NCBI RefSeq assembly: GCF_000783395.1
Contig: NZ_JSFK01000022.1
Location: 27,258-91,257 of the forward strand
Direction: 5' to 3'
Origin: Pseudomonas chlororaphis
GTDB taxonomy: Bacteria > Pseudomonadota > Gammaproteobacteria > Pseudomonadales > Pseudomonadaceae
DNA length: 64,000 nucleotides
Made by a program: the position numbers and the translations under genes. Of the stretch, positions 42,475 through 50,945 are shown one piece after another; positions within the stretch are counted from its first letter, which is position 1, and the number at the start of each line of letters is the position of its first letter. The notes under the pieces were generated by a model that was given only the letters and a program-made list of their open reading frames with translations, made no database searches and was not told the origin of the DNA.

Positions 42475-43251
42475 CTAGCGGATGTGTGCGTCGAAGCCTT
42501 CGCTATCCGGCGCAATATCGCTCTTCAAGGTCAAAGCAGGAATTTCGTATTCGCCGGCATTCTGCTGCCGAAACCCAATCGGCCGTGCACTCCACAACTC
42601 ATCCAACCGCCGCCCTAATTCCTCGCAAGTCTCGGCATACCGCGCCGCATCCATCCGGCTAGTCCGATACACCACAAACGGTGGCACTACTTCAAAACCG
42701 GGGTAGTACAAAACCCCGTGTTGAATCGGAAACAGCAAATCATCAATCGGCCCGTTGATCCCACGCGGCGCGTAGTGCGATTCCCAACCGCCAGTGGTGA
42801 CCATCAACATCGCCCGTTTGCCTTTCATTTTTCCTTCGCCATAACGCTCGCCCCAACGACTGTCGGAATGCTCGCCGACGCCATAGGCAAAACCGTAGGC
42901 GTACACCCGATCAACCCAGCCTTTGAGAATCGCCGGCATGGTGAACCACCACAGCGGAAACTGCAGAATCAGCGCATCGGCCCATAGCAGTTTCTCCTGC
43001 TCACGGGCGATGTCGGCAGCCTGGGTGCCTTCGGCGTAAGCGATTTTCGAGTCGAGGGAGGCGTGGAACGGTTTAGTCGCATCGCGCTGCGGGGCGTCGT
43101 CGGCGTCGAGGGTGGCTTTCCAGTTCATTGCATAGAGGTCGGAGACCTGCACGGTGTGGCCGGCGGCTTGCAGGCGCTGGACGCTGAAGTCGCGCAGCGA
43201 GCCGTTGAGGGAAGTCGGTTCCGGGTGTGCGTAGACGAGTAATACGTTCAT
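42475..43251 (-). CDS. NAD(P)H dehydrogenase (quinone), flavodoxin-fold
   Basis: A 258-residue cytoplasmic flavoprotein of the NQO1/MdaB/KefF class. It begins MNVLLVYAHPEPTSLNGSL (phosphate-binding loop), and has LILQFPLWWFTMPAILKGWVD and MLMVTTGGWESHYAPRG. It probably reduces quinones or nitro compounds by two electrons. It is divergent from a NodD-like LysR regulator 61 bases away, which probably controls it. Confidence 0.87.
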   Translation of the reverse strand: MNVLLVYAHPEPTSLNGSLRDFSVQRLQAAGHTVQVSDLYAMNWKATLDADDAPQRDATKPFHASLDSKIAYAEGTQAADIAREQEKLLWADALILQFPLWWFTMPAILKGWVDRVYAYGFAYGVGEHSDSRWGERYGEGKMKGKRAMLMVTTGGWESHYAPRGINGPIDDLLFPIQHGVLYYPGFEVVPPFVVYRTSRMDAARYAETCEELGRRLDELWSARPIGFRQQNAGEYEIPALTLKSDIAPDSEGFDAHIR

Positions 43252-43312
43252 GTTGAAGCTCCGTTAGCTGAGTGACAGCAGGATCGGCGTTCAACCGGTA
43301 TATTGGAAATGA

Positions 43313-44230
43313 ATGTCTGATATGTCTGGTATAGCCATGAATAATTTGAGACGGCTGGATATCAATCTGTTGCTGACCCTCGATGTGTTGCTGTCGGAGC
43401 ATAACGTCACCCGCGCGGCGCAGCGCCTGAACCTGTCGCAGCCTTCGGTGAGTGTGCATCTGGCCAAGTTGCGCGACATCTTTGGTGATCCGCTGCTGTT
43501 GCCCGGGCCGCGCGGCATGCGCCCGACGGCGCGCGCCGATGAATTGCGTGAACCGTTGCGCGAGGCATTGGAAGCGTTGGAGAGAGCGGTGGCGCCGGCC
43601 AGCGCGTTCGACCCGGCGCTGGCGACGCACACCTGGAAAATCGCCGCGACCGATTACGGCGAGTCGACGGTGGTGTTGCCGGCGCTGGGCGGCTTGCGCG
43701 AACAGGCGCCGGGCACGCGGCTGGCGGTGATCGATCTGACGCCGGCGCATCTGGTCAAACAGGCCGAGCAGGGCGTCTTCGATCTGGCGCTGCACATCAG
43801 CGAAGACGCGCCGCCGGAGTTGCATCGACGTCCGCTGTTCACCGAGCGTTATGTGCTGGCCGGTAGAGTCGGGCATCCAGGTTTGATGCAGGCGCCGAGC
43901 CGCGAACAGTTCTGCGCGCTGGAGCACGTGATGGTGTCGCGCGAGGGCGGGGGCTTTTTCGGGGTGACCGACCGGGCGTTGGCCGATGTTGGGCTGATGA
44001 GAAAAGTGGTGTTGTCGGTGCCGCACTTTCTGATGGCGATGTCGGTGTTGGCCAGCACCGATCTGGTGGCGATGCTGCCGTCACGGCTGGTGCGTGGCAA
44101 CCCGGCATTGCAAGTGGTCGACGCACCGCTGGAGGTGCCGGGCTACGAAATGGCGATGTTCTGGGGCGAACGTTCGCACCGCGATCCGGCGCATAAATGG
44201 CTGCGTGAGCATTTGTTGGCGTCGGTCTGA
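43313..44230 (+). CDS. LysR-type transcriptional regulator (NodD-like)
   Basis: A 305-residue LTTR with LRRLDINLLLTLDVLLSEHN and HTH VTRAAQRLNLSQPSVSVHLAKL (partly quoted), the NodD/LinR branch. ATG 43313 has GGAAA five bases upstream; ATG 43337 would give a start closer to homologues. It is divergent from the flavodoxin-fold oxidoreductase, its likely target. Confidence 0.87.
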   Translation: MSDMSGIAMNNLRRLDINLLLTLDVLLSEHNVTRAAQRLNLSQPSVSVHLAKLRDIFGDPLLLPGPRGMRPTARADELREPLREALEALERAVAPASAFDPALATHTWKIAATDYGESTVVLPALGGLREQAPGTRLAVIDLTPAHLVKQAEQGVFDLALHISEDAPPELHRRPLFTERYVLAGRVGHPGLMQAPSREQFCALEHVMVSREGGGFFGVTDRALADVGLMRKVVLSVPHFLMAMSVLASTDLVAMLPSRLVRGNPALQVVDAPLEVPGYEMAMFWGERSHRDPAHKWLREHLLASV

Positions 44231-44237
44231 GGCACTG

Positions 44238-44306
44238 TCAGGCGTGGCCGAGGGCAATCGCAAACGACACGACGATCATGCACGCAAACGCAAAATTGAG
44301 ATTCAT
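44238..44306 (-). CDS. Possible 22-residue membrane peptide
   Basis: A reverse-strand ORF from ATG 44306: MNLNFAFACMIVVSFAIAL then GHA. It is hydrophobic enough for a single membrane helix. An AGGATG sequence lies about 11 bases upstream, a weak ribosome site. It is convergent with the LysR gene. Evidence is limited to composition. Confidence 0.3.
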   Translation of the reverse strand: MNLNFAFACMIVVSFAIALGHA

Positions 44307-44485
44307 GAGGTGTTCATCCTGAGCCTTTTAGAAGTGGGGCCATTTTGAACAGGTTGAAAGCAAAGAAAAAATTCGCCTTGTCGATTCCAATGATCGAAAC
44401 GATTGATACCCCGTCGATTTGTGTTTGTTTAAAGGTTTCGCTAATCTCGCAAAACCTGCAACTACAAGCATAAACAGGCATAACC

Positions 44486-45271
44486 ATGCACGATCATTCC
44501 GCGGCTGAGCTGCCCTCCCTGCGCCGGCAGAAAATCCTTTTGCTCCTCGAACGTGACGGCAAGGTCATGGCGTCCGAGTTGAGCCAGCACTTCGCGGTGT
44601 CCGAGGACACCATCCGCCGCGACCTCGCCGAACTCGATACTGCAGGCCTTGTACAGCGCGTGCACGGCGGGGCGCTGCCGCGTCCGAAAGACTCCGGCAA
44701 GGACTACTTCACCCGGCTGGACGAGACGGATGAGGTGAAAATCCGCTTGGCGCAACGGGCGGCGCAGGAGATTGAGGACGGGCAGATTGTGTTGTTCGAT
44801 TCCGGCTCGACCACGTTGCAGGTGGCGCGCTCGTTGCGTGCAAATATCAGTATCACGGCAGTGACCGCTTCACCGATGACGGCGATTGCCTTGTCCGAAT
44901 TCAAGGGTGTGAAAGTGATTCTCGCCGGCGGCCAGTTGAACCCGCGAACGATGGCGGCGGGTGGGCATGAGGCGCTGCGGCTGCTGGCGGGGATCAAGGC
45001 GGATCTGGCGATTACCGGGGTCTGTGCGATTCATCCGGACGTGGGGATTACCTCGCTGCATTTTGACGAAGTGCCGGTGAAGCAGGCGATGCTGGAGGGC
45101 GCGGCGCGTGTGATTGCAGTGACTTCGGCGGACAAGCTCGGGGCAGTGGAGCCGTTTGTGGTGGCGCCGTGTTCGCGCCTGCATACGCTGATTACCGAGC
45201 GGCATGTGGCGTCGGGAAGTGTCGAGGATTATCGGCGGTTGGGGATTGTGGTGGAGCAGTTGCCGGATTGA
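44486..45271 (+). CDS. DeoR-family transcriptional regulator
   Basis: A 261-residue regulator with an N-terminal DeoR winged HTH (RRQKILLLLERDGKVMASEL, then VSEDTIRRDLAELD) and a C-terminal sugar-phosphate-sensor domain (FDSGSTTLQVA, LAGGQLNP, AITGVCAIHPDVGIT). DeoR proteins usually sense phosphorylated sugars. No sugar genes are adjacent, so its target is unclear. Confidence 0.87.
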   Translation: MHDHSAAELPSLRRQKILLLLERDGKVMASELSQHFAVSEDTIRRDLAELDTAGLVQRVHGGALPRPKDSGKDYFTRLDETDEVKIRLAQRAAQEIEDGQIVLFDSGSTTLQVARSLRANISITAVTASPMTAIALSEFKGVKVILAGGQLNPRTMAAGGHEALRLLAGIKADLAITGVCAIHPDVGITSLHFDEVPVKQAMLEGAARVIAVTSADKLGAVEPFVVAPCSRLHTLITERHVASGSVEDYRRLGIVVEQLPD

Positions 45272-45296
45272 GGTTTTGTGGTAGAGCTGATGGCCT

Positions 45297-45390
45297 CATC
45301 GCTGGCAAGCCAGCTCCCACAGGTTTTTGCGGTGTACATGAAATTTGGGTACGCCACGGACACTGTGGGAGCTGGCTTGCCAGCGATGGG
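45297..45390. repeat. REPIN between deoR-type and oxidase genes
   Basis: An inverted REP pair in the convergent gap between the DeoR-family gene and the FAD oxidase gene. Confidence 0.9.
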
Positions 45391-45411
45391 GTCAGCAGGA
45401 TCAACACAGGC

Positions 45412-46695
45412 TTAGCGAAGTCGCTCAAGCATCTGGTAGTACCACATCCCCGCCGCCAACAACGGGTTACCGAGCAAATCCCCCATCGGCACGCGGATGT
45501 GCTGGCACTGGGCAAACGTATCGAACTGCTCCATTTGCCCGGTGATCGCGCGGCTCATGATTTCGCCCATGATGTGCGTCGTCGCGATGCCGTGCCCCGA
45601 GTAACCCTGGCAATACCAGACGTTATCCGAGAGCTTGCCCAGTTGCGGGATGCGGTTGATGACGATGCCCATCGCGCAGCTCCACTGGTAGTCGATCTGC
45701 ACGCCTTTGAGCACCGGGAAGGTCTGCTCGATGCACGGGCGCAGTTCGGCTGCGATGTCCCGTGAATCCTTGCCGCTGTAGTTGGCGCCGCCACCGAACA
45801 ACAGGCGGCCGTCGGCGGTGAGGCGGTAGTAGTCGAGGACGAAACGGCAGTCATACACCGCAAGGTCTTCGGGGTTAATCTGTTTCGCCAGATCGCCGAG
45901 CGGCGCGGTGGTGACAATGCCGCCCATCGCCGGGAAAATCTTGCCCTTGAGCTGCCCCGGTTCGAGCTTGTGGTAGACGTCGCCGGCGAGCATCACCTGA
46001 TTGGCGTCGATCTGCCCGTGAGCCGTGCGCACACCAGGCGTAGCGCCGTGAATGATCTCCAGCACTTCGCTGTTTTCGAAGATCAGCGCGCCGAGACTTT
46101 CCGACGCCCGTGCTTCACCGATGCACAGGTTGAGCGGATGCAGATGCATGTTGCGCGTATTCTTGATTGCGCCGTGGTAGAGGTCGCTTTGCAGCAGATC
46201 ACGCACCTGACTGCGGTCGAGCAGGCTGACTTCATCACCTAATCCGCGCCGTACGGCTTCTTCGTAATCGTTGCGCAGATCGGTCATGTGACTGGGCTTG
46301 TACGCGGCGTGCAAGTGGCCGTGTTTGAGGTCGCATTGAATGCCGTATTTCTCGACGCGTTGCTGGATGATTTCATGCCCGCGCCAGCGCAGGTGCCAGA
46401 TGAAATCATCGACGTCATCGCCGAGTTTCGCGCGCATCTGTTTGCGCATCGCGCCGTCGCCGGAGAGGCTGCCGGTGACTTGACCGCCATTGCGCCCGGT
46501 GGCGCCCCAGCCGATCTTGTGGCTTTCGACGATGGCGACTTTCAGACCTTTTTCGGCGAGTTCGACAGCGCTGGCGACGCCAGTGAAGCCGCCGCCGATG
46601 ATCACCACGTCGACCTTGTGCCGGCCTTGCAGGGTCGGGTAGTCGGTGTCTTGGTTAAGGGTGGCGGTGTAGTAGGAATTGCAGCGTTCGGTCAT
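45412..46695 (-). CDS. FAD-dependent oxidase, PuuB/PauB paralogue
   Basis: A 427-residue DAO-fold flavoprotein. The FAD motif VVIIGGGFTGVASAVELAEKG (partly quoted), WGATGRNGGQVTG, RFVLDYYRLTADGRLLFGGGANY and the C-terminal CQGYSGHGIATTHIMGE mirror the oxidase at 32103. Both are 427 residues. It follows the second glutamylpolyamine-synthetase-like gene on the reverse strand, suggesting a second amine-degrading pair with different specificity. Start ATG 46695 gives MTERCNSYYTATLNQ. Confidence 0.87.
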   Translation of the reverse strand: MTERCNSYYTATLNQDTDYPTLQGRHKVDVVIIGGGFTGVASAVELAEKGLKVAIVESHKIGWGATGRNGGQVTGSLSGDGAMRKQMRAKLGDDVDDFIWHLRWRGHEIIQQRVEKYGIQCDLKHGHLHAAYKPSHMTDLRNDYEEAVRRGLGDEVSLLDRSQVRDLLQSDLYHGAIKNTRNMHLHPLNLCIGEARASESLGALIFENSEVLEIIHGATPGVRTAHGQIDANQVMLAGDVYHKLEPGQLKGKIFPAMGGIVTTAPLGDLAKQINPEDLAVYDCRFVLDYYRLTADGRLLFGGGANYSGKDSRDIAAELRPCIEQTFPVLKGVQIDYQWSCAMGIVINRIPQLGKLSDNVWYCQGYSGHGIATTHIMGEIMSRAITGQMEQFDTFAQCQHIRVPMGDLLGNPLLAAGMWYYQMLERLR

Positions 46696-46732
46696 TTTAG
46701 TTTCCACACAGAATTCGAGATCGGTACGCAAT

Positions 46733-46768
46733 CCCGTGTGGGAGCGAGCAGGCTCGCTCCCACACGGG
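46733..46768. repeat. Perfect 17-bp palindrome (REP variant)
   Basis: CCCGTGTGGGAGCGAGC and its exact complement flank AG. The core is the GGGAGCGAGC type of REP. It sits between the synthetase stop and the oxidase start and would form a strong hairpin between the two cistrons. Confidence 0.8.
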
Positions 46769-46780
46769 AGATGTGAATCT

Positions 46781-48145
46781 TCAGGCTTCGGTGAGATACC
46801 AGCGCCAATCCTGCTCACCCACCTCGGCCATGAACTGCCGGTACTCGGCACGCTTCACCGCCAGATACACCCCGAGAAATTCCTGCCCCAAGGCATCCCG
46901 CGCCCACACCGAATTCTCCAGCGCCTGCAGCGACGTCAGCCAATCCGTCGGCAGCAATTCCTTCGCCTGCGCATAGCCATTGCCTTCCACCGGTGCCCCC
47001 GAATCAAGGTCTTCACGAATGCCACGATGAATGCCGGCAAGGATCGCCGCTGCCGCCAGATACGGGTTGGCATCGGCGCCGCAGATGCGGTGTTCGATGT
47101 GCCGGGTATTGGCCGGGCCACCCGGTACGCGCAGGCTCACGGTGCGGTTGTCGACGCCCCAGGTCGGCGCCAGCGGTGCATAGCTGTTGGCCTGGAAGCG
47201 TCGATATGAGTTGGCGTTAGGGCAGAACAGCAGCAGCGAATCGAGCAATGACGCGAGCATGCCGCCAATCGCCGTACGCAACAGCGGCGTGCCGGCCGGG
47301 TCTTCCGAGGCAAAGAGGTTACGTCCCTCGCCATCGGCCAGACTCACATGCATGTGCATGCCGGTGCCGGCCAGATCATCGAACGGCTTGGCCATGAAGG
47401 TCGCCTGCATGCCGTGCTTATGGGCGATGGCTTTGACCAGACGTTTGTAACGCACGGCTTGGTCCATCGCCTCCAGCGCATCGCCGTGTTCAAGGGTAAT
47501 TTCCACCTGACCCGGCGCGTATTCGGAGATCGCCGTGCGCGCCGGAATGCCATGCAGTTTGCAGGCGCTGTAAAGGTCGGCGAGGAACGGCTCGATCTGT
47601 TCCAGCTCGCGCAAACCGTAAACCTGAGTGTGTCGCGGTCGACCGCCGTCAGCGTCCAGTGCCGGTTGCGGGCGGCCGTTGTGATCGCGTTTGGCGTCGA
47701 GCAGATAGAACTCCAGTTCACAGGCCATCACCGGGTGATAACCCTCAGCCTTGAGGCCTTCGATGACCCTGATCAGCAAGTGCCGTGGGTCGGCAATGCT
47801 CGCCGGCATGCCCTCGGTCGGGTGCATGCTGACCTGCACGGCGGCGGTCGGAATCTGCCGCCATGGCAGGCGTACCAGACTGCCTTCCAGCGGATAGGCG
47901 CGGCAGTCGATATCGCCGACATCCCAGACCAGACCGGAGTTTTCGACGTCTTCACCCTGTACGGTCAGGCCGAGGATGGTGCTGGGTAGCGGCCGACCGC
48001 TTTGGTACACGGCGAGCAGTTCTTCGCGGTGCAACAGCTTGCCGCGCGGCACGCCGTTGGCGTCGAGGATGAACAACTCGATCATGTCGATATCGGGGTT
48101 CTGTTCAAGGAACAGGCGTGCGTCTTCGATGGCTGCGAATTTCAT
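46781..48145 (-). CDS. Second glutamylpolyamine synthetase (glutamine-synthetase family)
   Basis: A 454-residue GS-fold ligase. MACELEFYLLD, EYAPGQVEITLEHGD, KPFDDLAGTGMHMHVSL, NSYRRFQANSYAPLAPTWG and HIEHRICGADANPYL keep the catalytic pattern. It differs clearly from the copy at 28915, so it is an ancient paralogue rather than a recent duplication. ATG 48145 is preferred to an upstream TTG. It probably glutamylates another amine (a PuuA/SpuI-like enzyme) for the FAD oxidase downstream. Confidence 0.88.
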   Translation of the reverse strand: MKFAAIEDARLFLEQNPDIDMIELFILDANGVPRGKLLHREELLAVYQSGRPLPSTILGLTVQGEDVENSGLVWDVGDIDCRAYPLEGSLVRLPWRQIPTAAVQVSMHPTEGMPASIADPRHLLIRVIEGLKAEGYHPVMACELEFYLLDAKRDHNGRPQPALDADGGRPRHTQVYGLRELEQIEPFLADLYSACKLHGIPARTAISEYAPGQVEITLEHGDALEAMDQAVRYKRLVKAIAHKHGMQATFMAKPFDDLAGTGMHMHVSLADGEGRNLFASEDPAGTPLLRTAIGGMLASLLDSLLLFCPNANSYRRFQANSYAPLAPTWGVDNRTVSLRVPGGPANTRHIEHRICGADANPYLAAAAILAGIHRGIREDLDSGAPVEGNGYAQAKELLPTDWLTSLQALENSVWARDALGQEFLGVYLAVKRAEYRQFMAEVGEQDWRWYLTEA

Positions 48146-48555
48146 AATCAATCACTCACGATGGCGCCGCACAGGCGCGCAGATTCGGGCCGGACACGAC
48201 GCGACAAAAAGGCGTGGCTGTCCTGGCAGGGATATCAAGAAGTAGGGGACTGTCGCGGTTTTTTAACGGACGCGATCAGACAGACCGGGCGATATCCGGC
48301 GGGCGTGCGGAGTGACGCAGCTTGGAACGGCGCAGGGCCATGGGGAGATTGACGATACGATTCATACGCCGCCCCTGTGGGAGAGGGCGCGCAGGGCAGA
48401 GACGTTCAACGATTCTGGTTGTTGTAGTGACGTACTCATAACGCGTGTTTCCGTTGGCGGAAAACGTCGGTGGCGGGGGATGCCCGCCGACCGGTGTGCC
48501 CGGATAGTAAGGGGGAATTCCCGGGCGTGTAAACGGGAGATTCGCGGGCTACGCT
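48146..48555. other. Leader and gap between second synthetase and chrA
   Basis: The gap is 410 bases. It should hold the promoter of the synthetase gene and the 3' end region of chrA. A small hairpin (TTTCCG-TTGG-CGGAAA, near 48450) is visible. A 25-codon reverse-strand frame (48362-48439) was seen but not called. No other feature was found. Confidence 0.5.
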
Positions 48556-49899
48556 TCAGCGCATCAGGTGAAAGCCCAGCCCGGCGAGGGCGCAAACGAT
48601 CAACACGCTGATCACGCCGCGCTTGAAAACGAACAAAGCCAATGCTGCCGCAACCGCCAGCATCAGCGAAAACAGATCCAGCGCCCCGGTAAAACCGTTC
48701 GGCCACAACACGTGATAAGCGAAGAAACACGCCAGATTCACAATCACCCCGACCACGGCGGCCGTGATTGCCGTCAGCGGTGCGGTGAACTTCAGTTCGT
48801 TGTGCGTCGATTCCACCAACGGCCCGCCGGCGAGGATGAACAGAAACGAGGGCAGGAAGGTGAACCAGGTCACCAGCGTTGCCGCCAGCGCCCCGGCGGC
48901 AAAGGCATGTTCGGGGCCGAACGCCGGTTGCACATAGGCACCGACGAAACCGACAAATGCCACCACCATGATCAGCGGGCCCGGGGTGGTTTCGCCGAGG
49001 GCGAGGCCGTCGATCATCTGCGTCGGCGTCAACCAGCCGTAATGCCCGACGGCGCCCTGATAGACGTAAGGCAGCACCGCATAGGCGCCGCCAAAGGTAA
49101 GCAGGGCGGCTTTGGTGAAGAACCAGGCCATTTGCGTGAACGTGCCGTCCCAGCCGAATAGCGCGGTCAGTAACGCCATGGGCAAGCACCATAACGCTGC
49201 ACCGACCGATACCAGTCGCAGCAACTTCATCGGGCTGAAACGGGCATGTTCGGGGGCCGGTGTATCGTCGTCGATCAACGCCGCGCCGAAGGATTTCTCG
49301 CTGTTGCGCGCCGCCGTGTTGCTGAACCGCTGCGGCGCGAATCGTCCGCCCAGATAGCCGATCAACGCAGCCCCGAGGACGATCAAGGGGAAGGGCAGAT
49401 TGAAGGCGAAAATCGCCACGAACGACGCCCCGGCAATCGCCCACAGCCACGCATTCTTCAATGCACGCGAGCCGATGCGATGCGCGGCGTGCAGAACAAT
49501 CGCGGTGATCGCCGGTTTGATCCCGTAAAACACCCCGGCCACTGCCGGCACGTCACCAAACGCGACGTACAGCCAGGACAACGCGATCAGAATGAACAGC
49601 GACGGCAGCACAAACAGCGCACCGGCAATGACCCCGCCCCAGGTGCGATGCAGCAGCCAGCCGATGTACGTCGCCAATTGCTGAGCCTCGGGGCCGGGCA
49701 GCAACATGCAGTAGTTGAGTGCGTGCAGAAAACGCTTTTCGGAGATCCAACGCCGACGCTCGACCAACTCCTGATGCATGATCGCGATCTGCCCGGCCGG
49801 CCCGCCGAAACCGATGCAGCCGAGTTTCAGCCAGAAGCGCCAGGCCTGGCGCAGGGTGACGGGATCGGGGCGGGGCAGGTTGTTCGGCGCTGTGCTCAA
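48556..49899 (-). CDS. chrA: Chromate efflux transporter
   Basis: A 447-residue CHR-family (long-chain) inner-membrane protein with two homologous halves. The N half has FWLKLGCIGFGGPAGQIAIM and MLLPGPEAQQLATYIGW; the C half has FFTKAALLTFGGAYAVLPY and GLALGETTPGPLIMV, the paired FGGP and PGP motifs of ChrA. It exports chromate and may affect sulfate analogues. No chrB-type regulator is nearby. Confidence 0.92.
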   Translation of the reverse strand: MSTAPNNLPRPDPVTLRQAWRFWLKLGCIGFGGPAGQIAIMHQELVERRRWISEKRFLHALNYCMLLPGPEAQQLATYIGWLLHRTWGGVIAGALFVLPSLFILIALSWLYVAFGDVPAVAGVFYGIKPAITAIVLHAAHRIGSRALKNAWLWAIAGASFVAIFAFNLPFPLIVLGAALIGYLGGRFAPQRFSNTAARNSEKSFGAALIDDDTPAPEHARFSPMKLLRLVSVGAALWCLPMALLTALFGWDGTFTQMAWFFTKAALLTFGGAYAVLPYVYQGAVGHYGWLTPTQMIDGLALGETTPGPLIMVVAFVGFVGAYVQPAFGPEHAFAAGALAATLVTWFTFLPSFLFILAGGPLVESTHNELKFTAPLTAITAAVVGVIVNLACFFAYHVLWPNGFTGALDLFSLMLAVAAALALFVFKRGVISVLIVCALAGLGFHLMR

Positions 49900-49951
49900 G
49901 CGAGACTCCGGGTTGAATCCTGGCGGAGCGGCTATCTAACCAGACTTTCAA

Positions 49952-50219
49952 CCCTCACCCCAGCCCTCTCCCAGAGGGAGAGGGGGCCGACCGAGGTGTC
50001 TGGCGTTATCCATCGACCTGAAATACCGAGTCGATTATGGATTTGATGGTCACCCGAGGGGGCCGACCGAGGTGTCTGGCGTTCTCCATGACCGGAAAGA
50101 TCCCATCGATTATGGATTCACCACAACTCCTTCACGTCGGCGTACTTCTGCAATATCCCCCAATCAGTCCCCTCTCCCTCGGGGCGGTCCGACGTTTCGG
50201 GAGGGCTAGGGTGAGGGGC
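49952..50219. repeat. MITE-like inverted-repeat element, copy D (internally duplicated)
   Basis: Ends are CCCTCACCCCAGCCCTCTCCC and GGGAGGGCTAGGGTGAGGGG. The interior module GGGGGCCGACCGAGGTGTCTGG occurs twice (about 49984 and 50058), and CGATTATGGATT also twice. The right arm carries a short insertion (CGGTCCGACGTTTCG). Confidence 0.8.
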
Positions 50220-50228
50220 TTTTGCTTT

Positions 50229-50690
50229 TCAGGCGTGCGCCAGACTCCAGCGCAACGCCGCATCCCGATCGCTCTCACGGCCCTCGACCCAGCGAGAACC
50301 CTCAGGCGTAGTCTCACGCTTCCAGAACGGCGCTCGGGTCTTGAGCACGTCCATGATGAACGCGCAGGCCTCGAACGCCATGTGCCGATGCTTGCTGCTG
50401 ACCCCGACAAACACGATCGGCTCACTCACCGACAACGCACCGACCCGATGCACAATTTCCACACCCAACAGCGGCCAGCGCTCGCGGGCCTCTTCGGCGA
50501 TCTGCTCAAGGGCTTTTTCGGTCATGCCCGGATAGTGCTCAAGAAACAGTTCATTCACGCTCTGACCAATATTCAGATCACGCACATAACCAATGAAATT
50601 CACCACCGCGCCCACCCGTGGATTGCGCGCGTGCAGATCAGCCGTCAACTGGCCGACATCGAAGCTTTTGTGCTGGACTCGAATAGCCAT
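50229..50690 (-). CDS. moaE: Molybdopterin synthase catalytic subunit
   Basis: A 153-residue large subunit of molybdopterin synthase. GAVVNFIGYVRD, LEHYPGMTEKALEQIAEEA, VEIVHRVGALSVSEPIVFVGV (partly quoted) and MDVLKTRAPFWKRE are the MoaE hallmarks, including the catalytic Lys region. It works with thiocarboxylated MoaD to add the dithiolene sulfurs to cyclic pyranopterin. It starts three bases after the moaD stop in a tight operon. Confidence 0.95.
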   Translation of the reverse strand: MAIRVQHKSFDVGQLTADLHARNPRVGAVVNFIGYVRDLNIGQSVNELFLEHYPGMTEKALEQIAEEARERWPLLGVEIVHRVGALSVSEPIVFVGVSSKHRHMAFEACAFIMDVLKTRAPFWKRETTPEGSRWVEGRESDRDAALRWSLAHA

Positions 50691-50693
50691 CGC

Positions 50694-50945
50694 TCAACCC
50701 CCGGTCACTGGCGGGAAAAACGCGATTTCATCAAAATCCTCAATCACCTGACTCGGCTGACACAGTTCCTGATTCACCGCGAACATCAGGTTGCTGGCAC
50801 CGAGCACTTCGCGCCACAGATCGCCGCGCTGCATGAGCATCTGCCGGACATCTTCAACACTGCCCAAAGCCTCAGTCAGCGGAATTTTTTCACCGCCCAG
50901 ATTCAACCGGTCACGGTAGCTGGCGAAGTAGTTGATCAGGATCAT
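50694..50945 (-). CDS. moaD: Molybdopterin synthase sulfur carrier subunit
   Basis: An 83-residue ubiquitin-fold protein ending IAFFPPVTGG; the C-terminal Gly-Gly is adenylated and thiocarboxylated. ATG 50945 overlaps the moaC stop by four bases. Length and ending are exactly as expected. The activating enzyme MoeB is not in this window. Confidence 0.95.
   Translation of the reverse strand: MILINYFASYRDRLNLGGEKIPLTEALGSVEDVRQMLMQRGDLWREVLGASNLMFAVNQELCQPSQVIEDFDEIAFFPPVTGG

Noticed and set aside
48362..48439. 25-codon ORF that could be a regulatory leader peptide upstream of the second synthetase
   Set aside because: It is about 200 bases from the synthetase start, has no convincing ribosome site, and shows no Arg, Orn or Pro codon runs or attenuator structure.
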